Assembly: GCF_000373145.1 (NCBI RefSeq)
Contig: NZ_KB890614.1
Coordinates: 1 to 64,000 of the forward strand
Direction: 5' to 3'
Length of the DNA stretch: 64,000 bases
Source: Thermus oshimai DSM 12092
Lineage (GTDB): Bacteria; Deinococcota; Deinococci; Deinococcales; Thermaceae
Below, piece after piece: positions 30,828 to 39,615 of this stretch; within the stretch, counting starts at the first letter, position 1, and every line of letters starts with the position of its first letter. The notes under the pieces were generated by a model. The model was not told the DNA's origin. It searched no databases and saw only the letters and a list, made by a program, of their open reading frames with translations. The position numbers and the translations under genes are program-made.

Positions 30828-30914
30828 GGTGCCGGGGGCGGGACTCGAACCCGCACGCCCTCATCGGGCAACAGATTTTGAGTCTGCCGCGTCTACCGAT
30901 TCCGCCACCCCGGC
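30827..30914 (-). tRNA. tRNA-Leu (anticodon CAA)
   Basis: An 88-nucleotide class II tRNA with encoded CCA. Acceptor GCCGGGG pairs with CCCCGGC, the discriminator is A, the anticodon loop is CTCAAAA with CAA reading UUG, the variable arm is long (GTTGCCCGATGAGGGCGT region), and the T arm has GGTTCGAGTCC. The 5' 22 nucleotides overlap the 3' end of the lnt gene on the same strand, and the lnt stop TAG lies in the tRNA D-arm, so lnt transcripts must contain the tRNA. Confidence 0.95.
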
Positions 30915-32227
30915 GGGCGCACCCTAAGGATAAGGCCGAGGAGGAAGAAGGTCAACGCCACCCCCACCGCCCAGTCCCCAAGGCGCACGTAGGGGGTTTC
31001 CCCGTCCCGGAGGGCGTAGGGGGCGAGGAGAAAGCCCTCCGCCTTGGGGGGAATCCGGGCCACCACCCGGCCCAGGGGGTCTATGGCGGCGGTCACCCCG
31101 TCGTTCCCCGCCCGGAGGAGCCACCTTCCCGTCTCCACCGCCCTTAAGCGCCCGAGGGCGAAGTGCTGGAGGCCCCCAAAGGAGGGCCCGAACCAGGCGT
31201 CGTTGGTGAGGAGGACCAGCGCCTGGGCCCCCTCCCGCACCAGCCCCCGGGCCACGCTGGGGAAGACGGACTCGTAGCAGATCATGGCCCCGTAGGGCCC
31301 AAGGGGCCGTAGGGCCTCCCCTGGGGTGCGGTCTAAGAGCTCCCCCAGGCCGAAGGCCCGGAAGAAGAAGCCGTACACCCCCCCTAGGGCCTCCCGGAAG
31401 GGGAAGCGCTCCCCAAAGGGCACCAGCCGGGTCTTGTCGTAGTGGGCCAGGACCTTCCCGCCCCCGTAGAGCACCGCCCGGTTGGGGCCGAAGAGGTTTA
31501 GCCCGGTGAGGAGGAAGCGCTCCCCCAAAAGGGCGTCCACCCCTTCCGGGAGGCGCCATACCGCGGTCTCGGGCCAGACCACGAGCCGGGCCTCGGGGTG
31601 GGCCTTAAGCCCCCCTTCCGTGAGCCTTAGGTAGACCGCCTCGTCCAGCTCCCCCTGGGCCTTCCGCAAGGGGTTCACGTTCCCCTGGACCAGGAGAGCC
31701 TTTTCTTGGGGGAGGGAAACCGGGGGCAAGGGGAAGAGCCAGAGGAGGGTCCAGGGGAGGAGGACGGCGTAGAAGCGCCCTCTAAGCCCCAGGGCCACCA
31801 GGAGGACCAGGAGGGAGAGGAGGTAGACCCCTCCAAGCGCGGCCAGGAGGCGGCCTGGGGCCTCGAGGAGGCTGTACCCCAAAAAGCCCCAGGGGAAGGC
31901 CAGCTCCCCCTGCTCCGAAAGCCACTCCAGGACCACCCACCCCCCCACCCGGGCCAGGGGGGTGGGGGTGAGGGCGAAGAGGAGGCCCAAGGTGAAGGCC
32001 TTGAAGAGCACCAGGGGGAGGAAGGGCACCGCCCCCCAGGGCCCGAAGTTCTCCGCGAAGCTCCAGGGGAGCCAGAGGAGGTGGAGCCCCCAGAACCCAA
32101 GCCCCGCCAGGAAGCCCACCCGGAACCCCCCCTGGAGAAGGGGGGCCAGGAACAGGGGGGAAAGAGGCCCCAGGGGGAAGGGGGGGAGGCTTAAGGCGAG
32201 GAGAAGGCCGAAGGCCAAGGCCCGCAC
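30893..32227 (-). CDS. lnt: apolipoprotein N-acyltransferase
   Basis: A 444-residue integral membrane enzyme that transfers the third acyl chain to the N-terminal Cys of lipoproteins. Six or so N-terminal hydrophobic segments precede the nitrilase-fold periplasmic domain. The triad is visible: Glu in VVWPETAVWRLP near 219, Lys in AHYDKTRLVPFGERFPF near 264, and Cys in GAMICYESVFPSVAR near 317. A final helix (LGDWAVGVALTFFLLGLIL) ends in RVRPPGWRNR. The start is GTG 32225-32227, 6 bases downstream of TATGGT, so it is probably leaderless. Its last 22 bases are also the 5' end of tRNA-Leu. Confidence 0.9.
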   Translation of the reverse strand: MRALAFGLLLALSLPPFPLGPLSPLFLAPLLQGGFRVGFLAGLGFWGLHLLWLPWSFAENFGPWGAVPFLPLVLFKAFTLGLLFALTPTPLARVGGWVVLEWLSEQGELAFPWGFLGYSLLEAPGRLLAALGGVYLLSLLVLLVALGLRGRFYAVLLPWTLLWLFPLPPVSLPQEKALLVQGNVNPLRKAQGELDEAVYLRLTEGGLKAHPEARLVVWPETAVWRLPEGVDALLGERFLLTGLNLFGPNRAVLYGGGKVLAHYDKTRLVPFGERFPFREALGGVYGFFFRAFGLGELLDRTPGEALRPLGPYGAMICYESVFPSVARGLVREGAQALVLLTNDAWFGPSFGGLQHFALGRLRAVETGRWLLRAGNDGVTAAIDPLGRVVARIPPKAEGFLLAPYALRDGETPYVRLGDWAVGVALTFFLLGLILRVRPPGWRNR

Positions 32228-32928
32228 CCCCTTACCATAAGGGCCCGGGCCCCCTTTTCACAGGGGTTTGGTAGAAAGCATGGGAGAATGGGGCCATGCG
32301 CCTAGGGGTCATCTCGGACCTCCACGCCAACCTGCCCGCCCTGGAGGCGGTCCTGGAGGCCTTAAGGGGGGAGGGCGTGGACGAGGTCCTCCTCCTGGGG
32401 GACCTGGTGGGCTACGGCCCCCACCCCAAGCAGGTGATCCGAAAGGTTCTGGACGAGGGGCTTTCGGCCATCGCCGGGGCCTGGGACCTGAGGGTGGCCT
32501 ACCCCATGCCCGGGGCCGTCCCCGAGGGGGTGGGCCGGGCCACCCTGGAGTGGACCCGCGCCCAGCTTTCGGAGAAGGAGATCGCCTACCTCCGCACCCT
32601 CCGCGCCTCCCACCGCCGCACCTATGGGGACAAGCGCCTGGTGGCCTTCCACGGCACCCCCGGCCGGCCCGAGGCGCAGCTGGACTTCCAGGGCCCGGCC
32701 CGCACCTTCCAGGGGCTTATGGACCGCTACGGGGCCCGGATCCTCCTCCTGGGGGGGCGGCACCTCCCCCTTCTCCGGCGGGTGGGGCAGGGTTTGGTGG
32801 CGGACCCGGGGAGCGTGGGCCTTTCCCTCTCGGGGGAGCCGGGGGCGGACGCCCTGGTGGTGGATACGGAGAGCCTCGAGGTCAAGGCCCTGAAGGTGCC
32901 CTACGACCTGGGCCCCCTCCTCTTTGAC

Positions 32929-34059
<1,131 letters not shown>

Positions 34060-34081
34060 CCCCCCATCGTATAATCCCCCC
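34060..34081. promoter_or_regulatory. 22-base divergent promoter, overlapping -10 boxes
   Basis: Leftwards TACGAT (34066-34071 on the minus strand) lies 6 bases from the queG GTG. Rightwards TATAAT (34070-34075) lies 6 bases from the hom ATG at 34082. The two hexamers share 34070-34071. Neither gene has a ribosome site. Confidence 0.6.
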
Positions 34082-35077
34082 ATGGAGGCCTTAAGGATCG
34101 CCCTCCTGGGAGGGGGGACCGTGGGGAGCGCCTTCTACACCCTGGTCCTGGAGCGCCTGGAGGACTTCCGGGCCCTCGGGGTAGAGCCCCGGTTCCTGGG
34201 GGTCCTGGTGCGGGACAGGACGAAGCCCCGGCCCATCCCCCAGGAGCTCCTCCACACCGAGCCCTTTGACCTCCTCGAGGCCGACCTGGTGGTGGAGGCC
34301 TTAGGGGGGGTGGAGGCCCCCCTACAGCTCCTCCGCCCCGTTTTGGAGGCGGGGATCCCCGTGATCACCGCCAACAAGGCCCTCCTGGCCGAGGCCTGGG
34401 CCGAGCTTCGCCCTTTTGCCGAGGAGGGGCTCCTCTACCACGAGGCCAGCGTCATGGCGGGAACCCCCGCCCTAAGCCTCCTGGAAACCCTAAGGGGAAG
34501 CGAGCTGCTGGAGCTCCACGGCATCCTGAACGGCACCACCCTCTACATCCTCCAGGAGATGGAAAGGGGAAGGACCTACGGGGAGGCCCTAGGGGAGGCC
34601 CAGCGCCTGGGCTTTGCCGAGGCCGACCCCACCCTGGACGTGGAGGGGATTGATGCCGCCCACAAGCTCACCCTCCTGGCCCGCCTCCTCATAGACCCCG
34701 CCTTTCCTTTCCAGGCGGTGGAGGCCCGGGGGATCACCGCCCTCACCCCGGAGGACCTGGAAAGGGCCCGGGAGAAAGGGGAAAGGGTGCGCCTCCTGGC
34801 CAGCCTCTACGGGGAGGGGGGGAGGTGGCGGGCCAGGGTGGCCCCGGCCCGCCTCCCCGAGGACCACCCCCTGGCCCGGGCCAAGGGGAACGCCCTATGG
34901 GTGCGCACCGCCCCCCTTGGGGAGGTCTTCGTCACCGGCCCTGGGGCCGGGGGCGGGGCCACGGCCAGCGGCCTCCTCGCGGACCTCTTCCGCTTCCTCT
35001 CCGGGGCCCCCGGCCACCGGCCCGCCCCCCTGGCCAAGGGGCCCCTGGGGGAGGGGCGCCCCTTCCCCGAGGCTTGA
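34082..35077 (+). CDS. hom: homoserine dehydrogenase
   Basis: A 331-residue NAD(P)H enzyme that reduces aspartate semialdehyde to homoserine, feeding threonine and methionine. The N-terminal Rossmann motif [16 protein letters not shown] is at 9-24, [14 protein letters not shown] at 94-107 includes the catalytic-site Lys, and the substrate region [55 protein letters not shown] near 147-203 contains the conserved family signature. There is no ACT domain at the C-terminus, so it is the short type without threonine feedback. It is followed after 32 bases by threonine synthase. Start is leaderless after TATAAT. Confidence 0.94.
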   Translation: MEALRIALLGGGTVGSAFYTLVLERLEDFRALGVEPRFLGVLVRDRTKPRPIPQELLHTEPFDLLEADLVVEALGGVEAPLQLLRPVLEAGIPVITANKALLAEAWAELRPFAEEGLLYHEASVMAGTPALSLLETLRGSELLELHGILNGTTLYILQEMERGRTYGEALGEAQRLGFAEADPTLDVEGIDAAHKLTLLARLLIDPAFPFQAVEARGITALTPEDLERAREKGERVRLLASLYGEGGRWRARVAPARLPEDHPLARAKGNALWVRTAPLGEVFVTGPGAGGGATASGLLADLFRFLSGAPGHRPAPLAKGPLGEGRPFPEA

Positions 35078-35109
35078 CCCGAGGGGGCGGTTTCCCCGAG
35101 CATAGACCC

Positions 35110-36165
35110 ATGCGCCTGCCCCTCATAGAGCGCTACCGCGCCCACCTGCCCGTCTCCCTGAACACCCCGGTGGTCTCCCTTCTGGAGGGCTCCACCCCCC
35201 TCATCCCCCTGAAGGGCCCTAAGGAGGCCAGGGAGCGGGGTATACGGCTTTACGCCAAGTTTGAGGGCCTGAACCCCACGGGGAGCTTCAAGGACCGGGG
35301 GATGACCCTGGCGGTGTCCAAGGCGGTGGAGGCGGGGGCCCAGGCGGTGGCCTGCGCCAGCACGGGGAACACCGCGGCCTCGGCCGCGGCCTACGCCGCC
35401 CGGGCGGGGGTCCTCTCCCTGGTCATCCTCCCCGCGGGGTACGTGGCCTTAGGCAAGGTGGCCCAAAGCCTGGTGCACGGGGCCCGCATCGTCCAGGTGG
35501 AGGGGAACTTTGACCAGGCCCTCCGCCTCACCCGGGAGCTCACGGAGCGCTACCCCGTGGCCCTGGTGAACTCCCTAAACCCCTACCGCCTGGAAGGGCA
35601 GAAGACCCTGGCCTTTGAGGTGGTGGACGAGCTGGGGGAGGCCCCCCACTACCACGCCCTCCCCGTGGGCAACGCGGGGAACATCACCGCCCACTGGATG
35701 GGGTACAAGGAGTACCACGCCCTGGGGAAGGCCAAGGGGCTTCCCAGGATGCTGGGCTTCCAGGCGGCGGGGGCGGCCCCCCTGGTCCTGGGGCGGCCCG
35801 TGGAGAGGCCCGAGACCCTGGCCACCGCCATCCGCATCGGCAACCCCGCAAGCTGGGAAGGGGCCCTTAAGGCCAAGGAGGAGTCCGGAGGCCTGATTGA
35901 GGCGGTGACGGACGGGGAGATCCTCGAGGCCTACCGCTACCTGGCCCGGGAGGAGGGGATCTTCTGCGAGCCCGCAAGCGCCGCCGCCCTCGCGGGGGTC
36001 TGGAAGCTCCTGAGGGAAGGGCGGCTGGAGGAGGGGAGCACGGTGGTCCTCACCCTCACCGGCCACGGCCTCAAGGACCCGGCCACCGCGGAGAAGGTGG
36101 CCGAGCTCCCCCCCCCTGTGCCCCCGGACCTCGAGGCGGTGGCCCGGGCCGCGGGGCTTTCGTGA
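35110..36165 (+). CDS. thrC: threonine synthase
   Basis: A 351-residue PLP enzyme that makes threonine from O-phosphohomoserine. The PLP lysine is in [19 protein letters not shown] near 56-74, the phosphate-cup motif is [18 protein letters not shown] near 84-101, the glycine-rich cofactor loop is [13 protein letters not shown] near 184-196, and the C-terminal [16 protein letters not shown] near 289-304 completes the site. Length equals the Thermus enzyme of known structure. It lies 32 bases downstream of hom, so the pathway genes are co-transcribed. Confidence 0.95.
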   Translation: MRLPLIERYRAHLPVSLNTPVVSLLEGSTPLIPLKGPKEARERGIRLYAKFEGLNPTGSFKDRGMTLAVSKAVEAGAQAVACASTGNTAASAAAYAARAGVLSLVILPAGYVALGKVAQSLVHGARIVQVEGNFDQALRLTRELTERYPVALVNSLNPYRLEGQKTLAFEVVDELGEAPHYHALPVGNAGNITAHWMGYKEYHALGKAKGLPRMLGFQAAGAAPLVLGRPVERPETLATAIRIGNPASWEGALKAKEESGGLIEAVTDGEILEAYRYLAREEGIFCEPASAAALAGVWKLLREGRLEEGSTVVLTLTGHGLKDPATAEKVAELPPPVPPDLEAVARAAGLS

Positions 36166-36177
36166 TAGGCTTAGGCC

Positions 36178-36483
36178 ATGGCCGAGCGGACCAAGCGGCG
36201 CAAGGAGCCCTTTCCCGGGGCCTACTACCTGGCGGGGGCCATCACCCTCGCCCTCATGCTCCTCTTCATCGCCTTGGGAGCGAGCCTCCCCCCAGGGGTG
36301 GCGGGGTTTCTGGTGGCCTTCGTCCTGGGGCTTACCGTGAGCCCTAAGTACGCCAAGGCCTTCCTGATGGCCGGGGTCTTCTCCGCGGTCATGGGGTTCT
36401 TGGGCCGGGAGCCCCAGGTGGCCTGGGGCGGGGTGGCCTTGGTGCTGGCGGAGCTCGTTGTCCTCCGCTTCGTGCGCGCCTGA
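36178..36483 (+). CDS. small membrane protein, three helices
   Basis: A 101-residue membrane protein of unknown function with a basic N-terminus (MAERTKRRKEPFP) and about three hydrophobic helices: YYLAGAITLALMLLFIALGAS, VAGFLVAFVLGLTVS and ALVLAELVVLRFV. It starts 6 bases after TAGGCT, so it has its own leaderless promoter right after threonine synthase, and its TGA overlaps the ATG of the next membrane gene (TGATG at 36481-36485). The pair probably forms a complex. I cannot name a family. Confidence 0.65.
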   Translation: MAERTKRRKEPFPGAYYLAGAITLALMLLFIALGASLPPGVAGFLVAFVLGLTVSPKYAKAFLMAGVFSAVMGFLGREPQVAWGGVALVLAELVVLRFVRA

Positions 36484-36779
36484 TGGACCCCGGCCGCTTT
36501 TCCCAGGGGCTCACCCTCCTTGGGGGGGCCTTTTACCTTTACCTTCTCCTCTTCCGTCCGGACCAGGGGGCCATGGCCTTCGCCATCGGCCTTATCCTGG
36601 GGAGCGCGGTCTTGGCGTATGGGGAGAAGCCCTTCCCCGTCCCCCTGTTCGCGGGGATTGCCGCCCTTATCGCCCTGCTCCAGCTCTTCTTCGGCCACCC
36701 CTTGCCCTACGCGTTGGGGCTTCTCCTGGGGGTGGGCCTGCCCTACCTCCTCTACCGCTTCCGTAGGCCGAGAAGGTAG
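36483..36779 (+). CDS. small membrane protein, partner of the preceding one
   Basis: A 98-residue membrane protein of unknown function with three or four hydrophobic segments (LTLLGGAFYLYLLLF, AMAFAIGLILGSAVLAYG, VPLFAGIAALIALLQLFFG, YALGLLLGVGLPYLLYRF) and a basic C-terminus (RFRRPRR). The ATG overlaps the TGA of the preceding gene, so the two are translated together. Its 3' end overlaps by 28 bases a convergent membrane-protein gene on the other strand. Confidence 0.65.
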   Translation: MDPGRFSQGLTLLGGAFYLYLLLFRPDQGAMAFAIGLILGSAVLAYGEKPFPVPLFAGIAALIALLQLFFGHPLPYALGLLLGVGLPYLLYRFRRPRR

Positions 36780-37090
36780 AGGAGAAGGCCCAGCATCATC
36801 CCCTCCCCCAGGGCGGGGAGGTAGGGGAGGAGGTCCCCCACGTCCAGGCGCAGGTAGAGGAGGAGGGGCCAGGGGAGAAGGGCCCAGGCAAGCCCCGCCT
36901 CCCCGTACCCCGCGGCCAGGAAAAGCCCCACCCCCAGGCCCCGGAGGTAGGAGAGCCACCCCGAGCCCCACTCGTTTTGGAAGATGAACCAGAGGAGGTT
37001 GACCCAGACCCCTAAGGCCCAAAGGGGGGCCCACCCCTTGAGCCGGAAGGCCAGGAAGAGGAGGAGGAAAAAGGGGAGGAGGTCAAGCAT
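36752..37090 (-). CDS. small membrane protein downstream of the ATP-cone kinase
   Basis: A 112-residue membrane protein with three to four hydrophobic helices (LLPFFLLLFLAFRL, PLWALGVWVNLLWFIFQ, GVGLFLAAGYGEAGLAWALLPWPLLLYL, GEGMMLGLLLYLLGL) and an aromatic loop NEWGSGWLSYLRG. The family is unknown. Its ATG lies 8 bases inside the end of the ATP-cone kinase gene, so it follows that gene in the same transcript. Confidence 0.65.
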   Translation of the reverse strand: MLDLLPFFLLLFLAFRLKGWAPLWALGVWVNLLWFIFQNEWGSGWLSYLRGLGVGLFLAAGYGEAGLAWALLPWPLLLYLRLDVGDLLPYLPALGEGMMLGLLLYLLGLRKR

Positions 37091-38519
37091 GGGCGAGGAG
37101 CCGGCCTTGGGCCTCGAGGTAGCTCACCAAAACCTCCAGAGCCTTCTCCACCGCCTCGTCCAGGTCCTCCCCCGGGATCACCGGCACCCCCTCCTCCTCC
37201 GCGAAGCGCAGGAGGTGCTCCTGGATGAGGCGGATCTCCGCGAAGTGGGCCAGGTACTTCTCCTGGGGGCGGGCGTGGCCCGTCTCCCGGTCCCGGAGGA
37301 GGAACCGGTCCCGGTGGAGCTTCTCGTCCTGCAGGACCACCAGCATGGGTACGGTGAGGACCTTGTCCTTATGGGGGTGGTCCAGGAAGCGGGGCACCAC
37401 GTGCACCCCCTCCAGCACCATGGAGGTGCCCTCTAGGGCGCTCCGCTCCTGGATGGCCCTAAGGCCCACCGCCACCCGGGCCACCTGGTCCAGGAAACCC
37501 CGCATGACCCTTTCCTCGTGGGCCGCCTCCTTCTCCTCCGCCAGGAGGGCCTTCCAGGCCTCAAAGCTGGAGAGGTGCAGGGTGGGGAGGAGGCCCTGGG
37601 AGAGGGAGGCCCGGAAGACCTCCCGCACCGCGTCCGAGGGGATGATGTGGGTGATCCCCAGCCGGTAGGCCAGGGCCGAGGCCAGGACGCTTTTCCCCAC
37701 CCCCGTGACCCCGCCGATGAGGATGTGGACCGGGCGGAGGCTCCGGCGGAGGCCCCGTAGGAGGAGGTAGCGCCGGGCCATCTCCTCCCCCGCTTCCTTC
37801 AGGAGGGTTTCGTAGACCCGCCGCCGCAGCTCGTCCCGGCGGATGACCTTAAGCCGCTCCTCCCTCAGGCCCGCCTCCACCTCCCGGGCCAGCCGGTAGG
37901 CCCGGTCGGGGGAGAGGCCGATGGACATGAGGGACTGGGCCAGGATGCCCTTGGAAAAGGGCACCCTAGGCTCCCCTTCCTCCTCCTCCACAAAAAGCTC
38001 CCCCGCGTAGAACAATCGCTCCCGGTAGCGGCGGCCCGCGGCCTTGCCGTAGCGGGAGAGCACCTCGTCGGCCACCAGGTTCTCCAGCTTGCGGGCGGTG
38101 ATGCGCCGGATGCCCAGGGCCCTCAGGCGGCGCTCCACCCCCTTGGCCAGCTCGTGGGCCTCCTTTAGGGAGAAGCCCGCGTCCTCCAGGCTTCTGGCGA
38201 GAAGGCCTTTAGAGAAGGGCCTGGCCCTTTGCCCCTCCACCACCAGGATCTCCTCAAAGGGGAGGGTTTCCCGGGCCAGGGCCTCGAGGGTCCCTTCGTC
38301 CAGGACCCTGGCCGCCTCCTCCAGGAAGAGGCGCCTTAGGGTTTTGGGCGTCACCTCCTTTCGCCCTTCCGCCTTAAGCCGCTCCTCCACGCTGTGGGCC
38401 AGGGCCTGGGCTGCTTCCGGGGGCACGCCCAAGGGGAGAAGGGCCTCCAATAAAAGCCCCTTGGAGAAGGGCCAGCGCCCTTTTTTCAGCCGCACGAAAA
38501 CCTCGTCCACTACCGGCAT
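37083..38519 (-). CDS. three ATP-cone domains fused to a P-loop kinase (2-phosphoglycerate kinase-like)
   Basis: A 478-residue protein. Three successive ATP-cone-like modules occupy roughly 1-80, 85-170 and 170-255; each has the core PFSKGLLLEALLPLG, PFSKGLLARSLEDAG or PFSKGILAQSLMSIG. A P-loop kinase domain follows: ILIGGVTGVGKSVLASALAYRLG near 283-305, HIIPSDAVREVFRA, and LEGVHVVPRF. The kinase half resembles 2-phosphoglycerate kinase. ATP cones sense ATP/dATP in ribonucleotide reductase and NrdR, so an allosteric kinase is likely. The ATG at 38517-38519 is used; the longer open frame upstream runs through the tRNA promoter and is not real. Confidence 0.82.
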   Translation of the reverse strand: MPVVDEVFVRLKKGRWPFSKGLLLEALLPLGVPPEAAQALAHSVEERLKAEGRKEVTPKTLRRLFLEEAARVLDEGTLEALARETLPFEEILVVEGQRARPFSKGLLARSLEDAGFSLKEAHELAKGVERRLRALGIRRITARKLENLVADEVLSRYGKAAGRRYRERLFYAGELFVEEEEGEPRVPFSKGILAQSLMSIGLSPDRAYRLAREVEAGLREERLKVIRRDELRRRVYETLLKEAGEEMARRYLLLRGLRRSLRPVHILIGGVTGVGKSVLASALAYRLGITHIIPSDAVREVFRASLSQGLLPTLHLSSFEAWKALLAEEKEAAHEERVMRGFLDQVARVAVGLRAIQERSALEGTSMVLEGVHVVPRFLDHPHKDKVLTVPMLVVLQDEKLHRDRFLLRDRETGHARPQEKYLAHFAEIRLIQEHLLRFAEEEGVPVIPGEDLDEAVEKALEVLVSYLEAQGRLLAHA

Positions 38520-38550
38520 GATACCATCTTTGCGATGGGAAAGCCTTTTC

Positions 38551-38580
38551 TTGACATCCTCTTTGGGGCTATGGTATCCT
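38551..38580 (+). promoter_or_regulatory. promoter of the tRNA-Cys/tRNA-Val pair
   Basis: TTGACA (38551-38556), an 18-base spacer and TATCCT (38575-38580). The tRNA-Cys begins 13 bases after the -10, so the expected start is near 38587 with a short 5' trailer to be removed by RNase P. Confidence 0.7.
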
Positions 38581-38592
38581 ATCCTTCGGCTT

Positions 38593-38667
<75 letters not shown>

Positions 38668-38674
38668 AAGGCAA

Positions 38675-38751
38675 GGGCGCGTAGCTCAGGTGGCCAGAGC
38701 ACTACCTTGACACGGTAGGGGTCGGTGGTTCAAGTCCACTCGCGCCCACCA
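38675..38751 (+). tRNA. tRNA-Val (anticodon GAC)
   Basis: A 77-nucleotide tRNA with CCA encoded. Acceptor GGGCGCG pairs with CGCGCCC, the anticodon stem CTACC/GGTAG closes the loop TTGACAC with GAC, and the T arm is GGTGGTTCAAGTCCACT. It is followed immediately by a terminator hairpin. Confidence 0.96.
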
Positions 38752-38778
38752 AAGGGCCCGCCGAAAGGCGGGCCTTTC
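38751..38778 (+). terminator. terminator after tRNA-Val
   Basis: AAAGGGCCCGCC and GGCGGGCCTTT pair around a GAAA loop with one bulged G, and the stem ends in TTT. The -10 box TATACT (38782-38787) of the next gene follows four bases later. Confidence 0.7.
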
Positions 38779-38794
38779 CCGTATACTAAGGCCC

Positions 38795-39187
38795 ATGAGC
38801 AGCGCGCACGAGGCCAAGCTGTACGAGGCGTGGGTGGAGCTTCTCGGGTGGATGCGGGCCTATGCGGAGGAGAAGGGCGTCCGCTTTGAGAAGGAGGCGG
38901 ACTTCCCCGACTTCATCTACCGCATGGAGCGCCCCTACGACCTCCCCACCACCATCATGACCGCCTCCCTATCCGATGGCCTTGGGGAGCCCTTCCTCCT
39001 CGCGGACGTCTCCCCCCGGCACGCCCGCCTGAAGCGCATCGGCCTGAGGCTCCCCCGGGCCCACATCCACCTCCACGCCCACTACGAGGAGGGGAAGGGG
39101 CTCGTGCTGGAAAAGCTTCCCCTCACCCGGGAGCGCTTCTTCGCCCTGGCGGACCGGGCGCGGGCGGCCTTGGCCTTCACCCGCTAA
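38795..39187 (+). CDS. conserved protein of unknown function
   Basis: A 130-residue cytoplasmic protein I do not recognise. It opens with a helix (SSAHEAKLYEAWVELLGWMRAYAEEKG), has a beta-rich middle (DLPTTIMTASLSDGLGEPFLLADVSPRHARLKRIGLRLP) and a histidine-rich stretch AHIHLHAHYEEGKG near 92-105 that could bind a metal. No membrane or signal segment. The ATG at 38795 is 7 bases after TATACT, so it is probably leaderless and begins right after the tRNA terminator. Its end overlaps the convergent thioesterase gene by 11 bases. Confidence 0.65.
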   Translation: MSSAHEAKLYEAWVELLGWMRAYAEEKGVRFEKEADFPDFIYRMERPYDLPTTIMTASLSDGLGEPFLLADVSPRHARLKRIGLRLPRAHIHLHAHYEEGKGLVLEKLPLTRERFFALADRARAALAFTR

Positions 39188-39584
39188 GGCCCGCGATGGT
39201 GCCCTGGCCCAGGGCCACCAGGGTTTCCTCCCCTTCCTTCAGGGCGTAGACCTCGGCCCGGGCCACGGCCAGCCGCCGTCCCTGGCCCACGGCGTAGCCC
39301 CGGGCCAGGAGGGCCTCCCCTTTGGCGGGCTTGAGGAAGTTCACCTTGAACTCCACGGTGAGCACCTCGGGGCCCAGGAGGCTCCCCGCGGCGTAGGTGA
39401 GGGCGTTGTCCAGCAGGGTGGCCACCACCCCCCCGTGCACCGCCCCCAGGTGCTGGTAGAACTCCCCCTTCAGGGGAAGCCGGAAGGCCACGGCGCCGGG
39501 GCCGGCCTCCAGAAGCTCCACCCCGAGAAGCCGGTTGAAGGGCTGGCGTTCCAGAACGGACTGGGCCAGGGCTTTGAAGTCCAT
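39177..39584 (-). CDS. PaaI-type hotdog thioesterase
   Basis: A 135-residue hotdog-fold acyl-CoA thioesterase, single domain, normally a tetramer. The family signature is HLGAVHGGVVATLLDNALTYAAGSL near 45-69, where the Gly-Gly-V-x-x-x-L-x-D motif and the catalytic Asp/Gly/Asn region lie, and VEFKVNFLKPAKGEALLARGYAVGQGRR follows. It splits acyl- or phenylacetyl-type CoA esters. A TAAACT -10 (39610-39615), a FadR-like half-palindrome (39596-39609) and AAGGAGG lie in front, in the same order and spacing as in front of the acyl-CoA synthetase at 57898, so both are probably controlled together. Confidence 0.88.
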   Translation of the reverse strand: MDFKALAQSVLERQPFNRLLGVELLEAGPGAVAFRLPLKGEFYQHLGAVHGGVVATLLDNALTYAAGSLLGPEVLTVEFKVNFLKPAKGEALLARGYAVGQGRRLAVARAEVYALKEGEETLVALGQGTIAGLSG

Positions 39585-39595
39585 AGGGCCTCCTT

Positions 39596-39615
39596 TTGTA
39601 CTGAGTCAAAGTTTA
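39596..39615 (-). promoter_or_regulatory. FadR-like operator and -10 box of the thioesterase gene
   Basis: On the minus strand TAAACT (39610-39615) is followed directly by TTGACTCAGTACAA (39596-39609), then AAGGAGG and the ATG. The imperfect palindrome resembles TTGACCCGGTTCAA in front of the acyl-CoA synthetase at identical spacing from its TAAACT. Confidence 0.5.
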
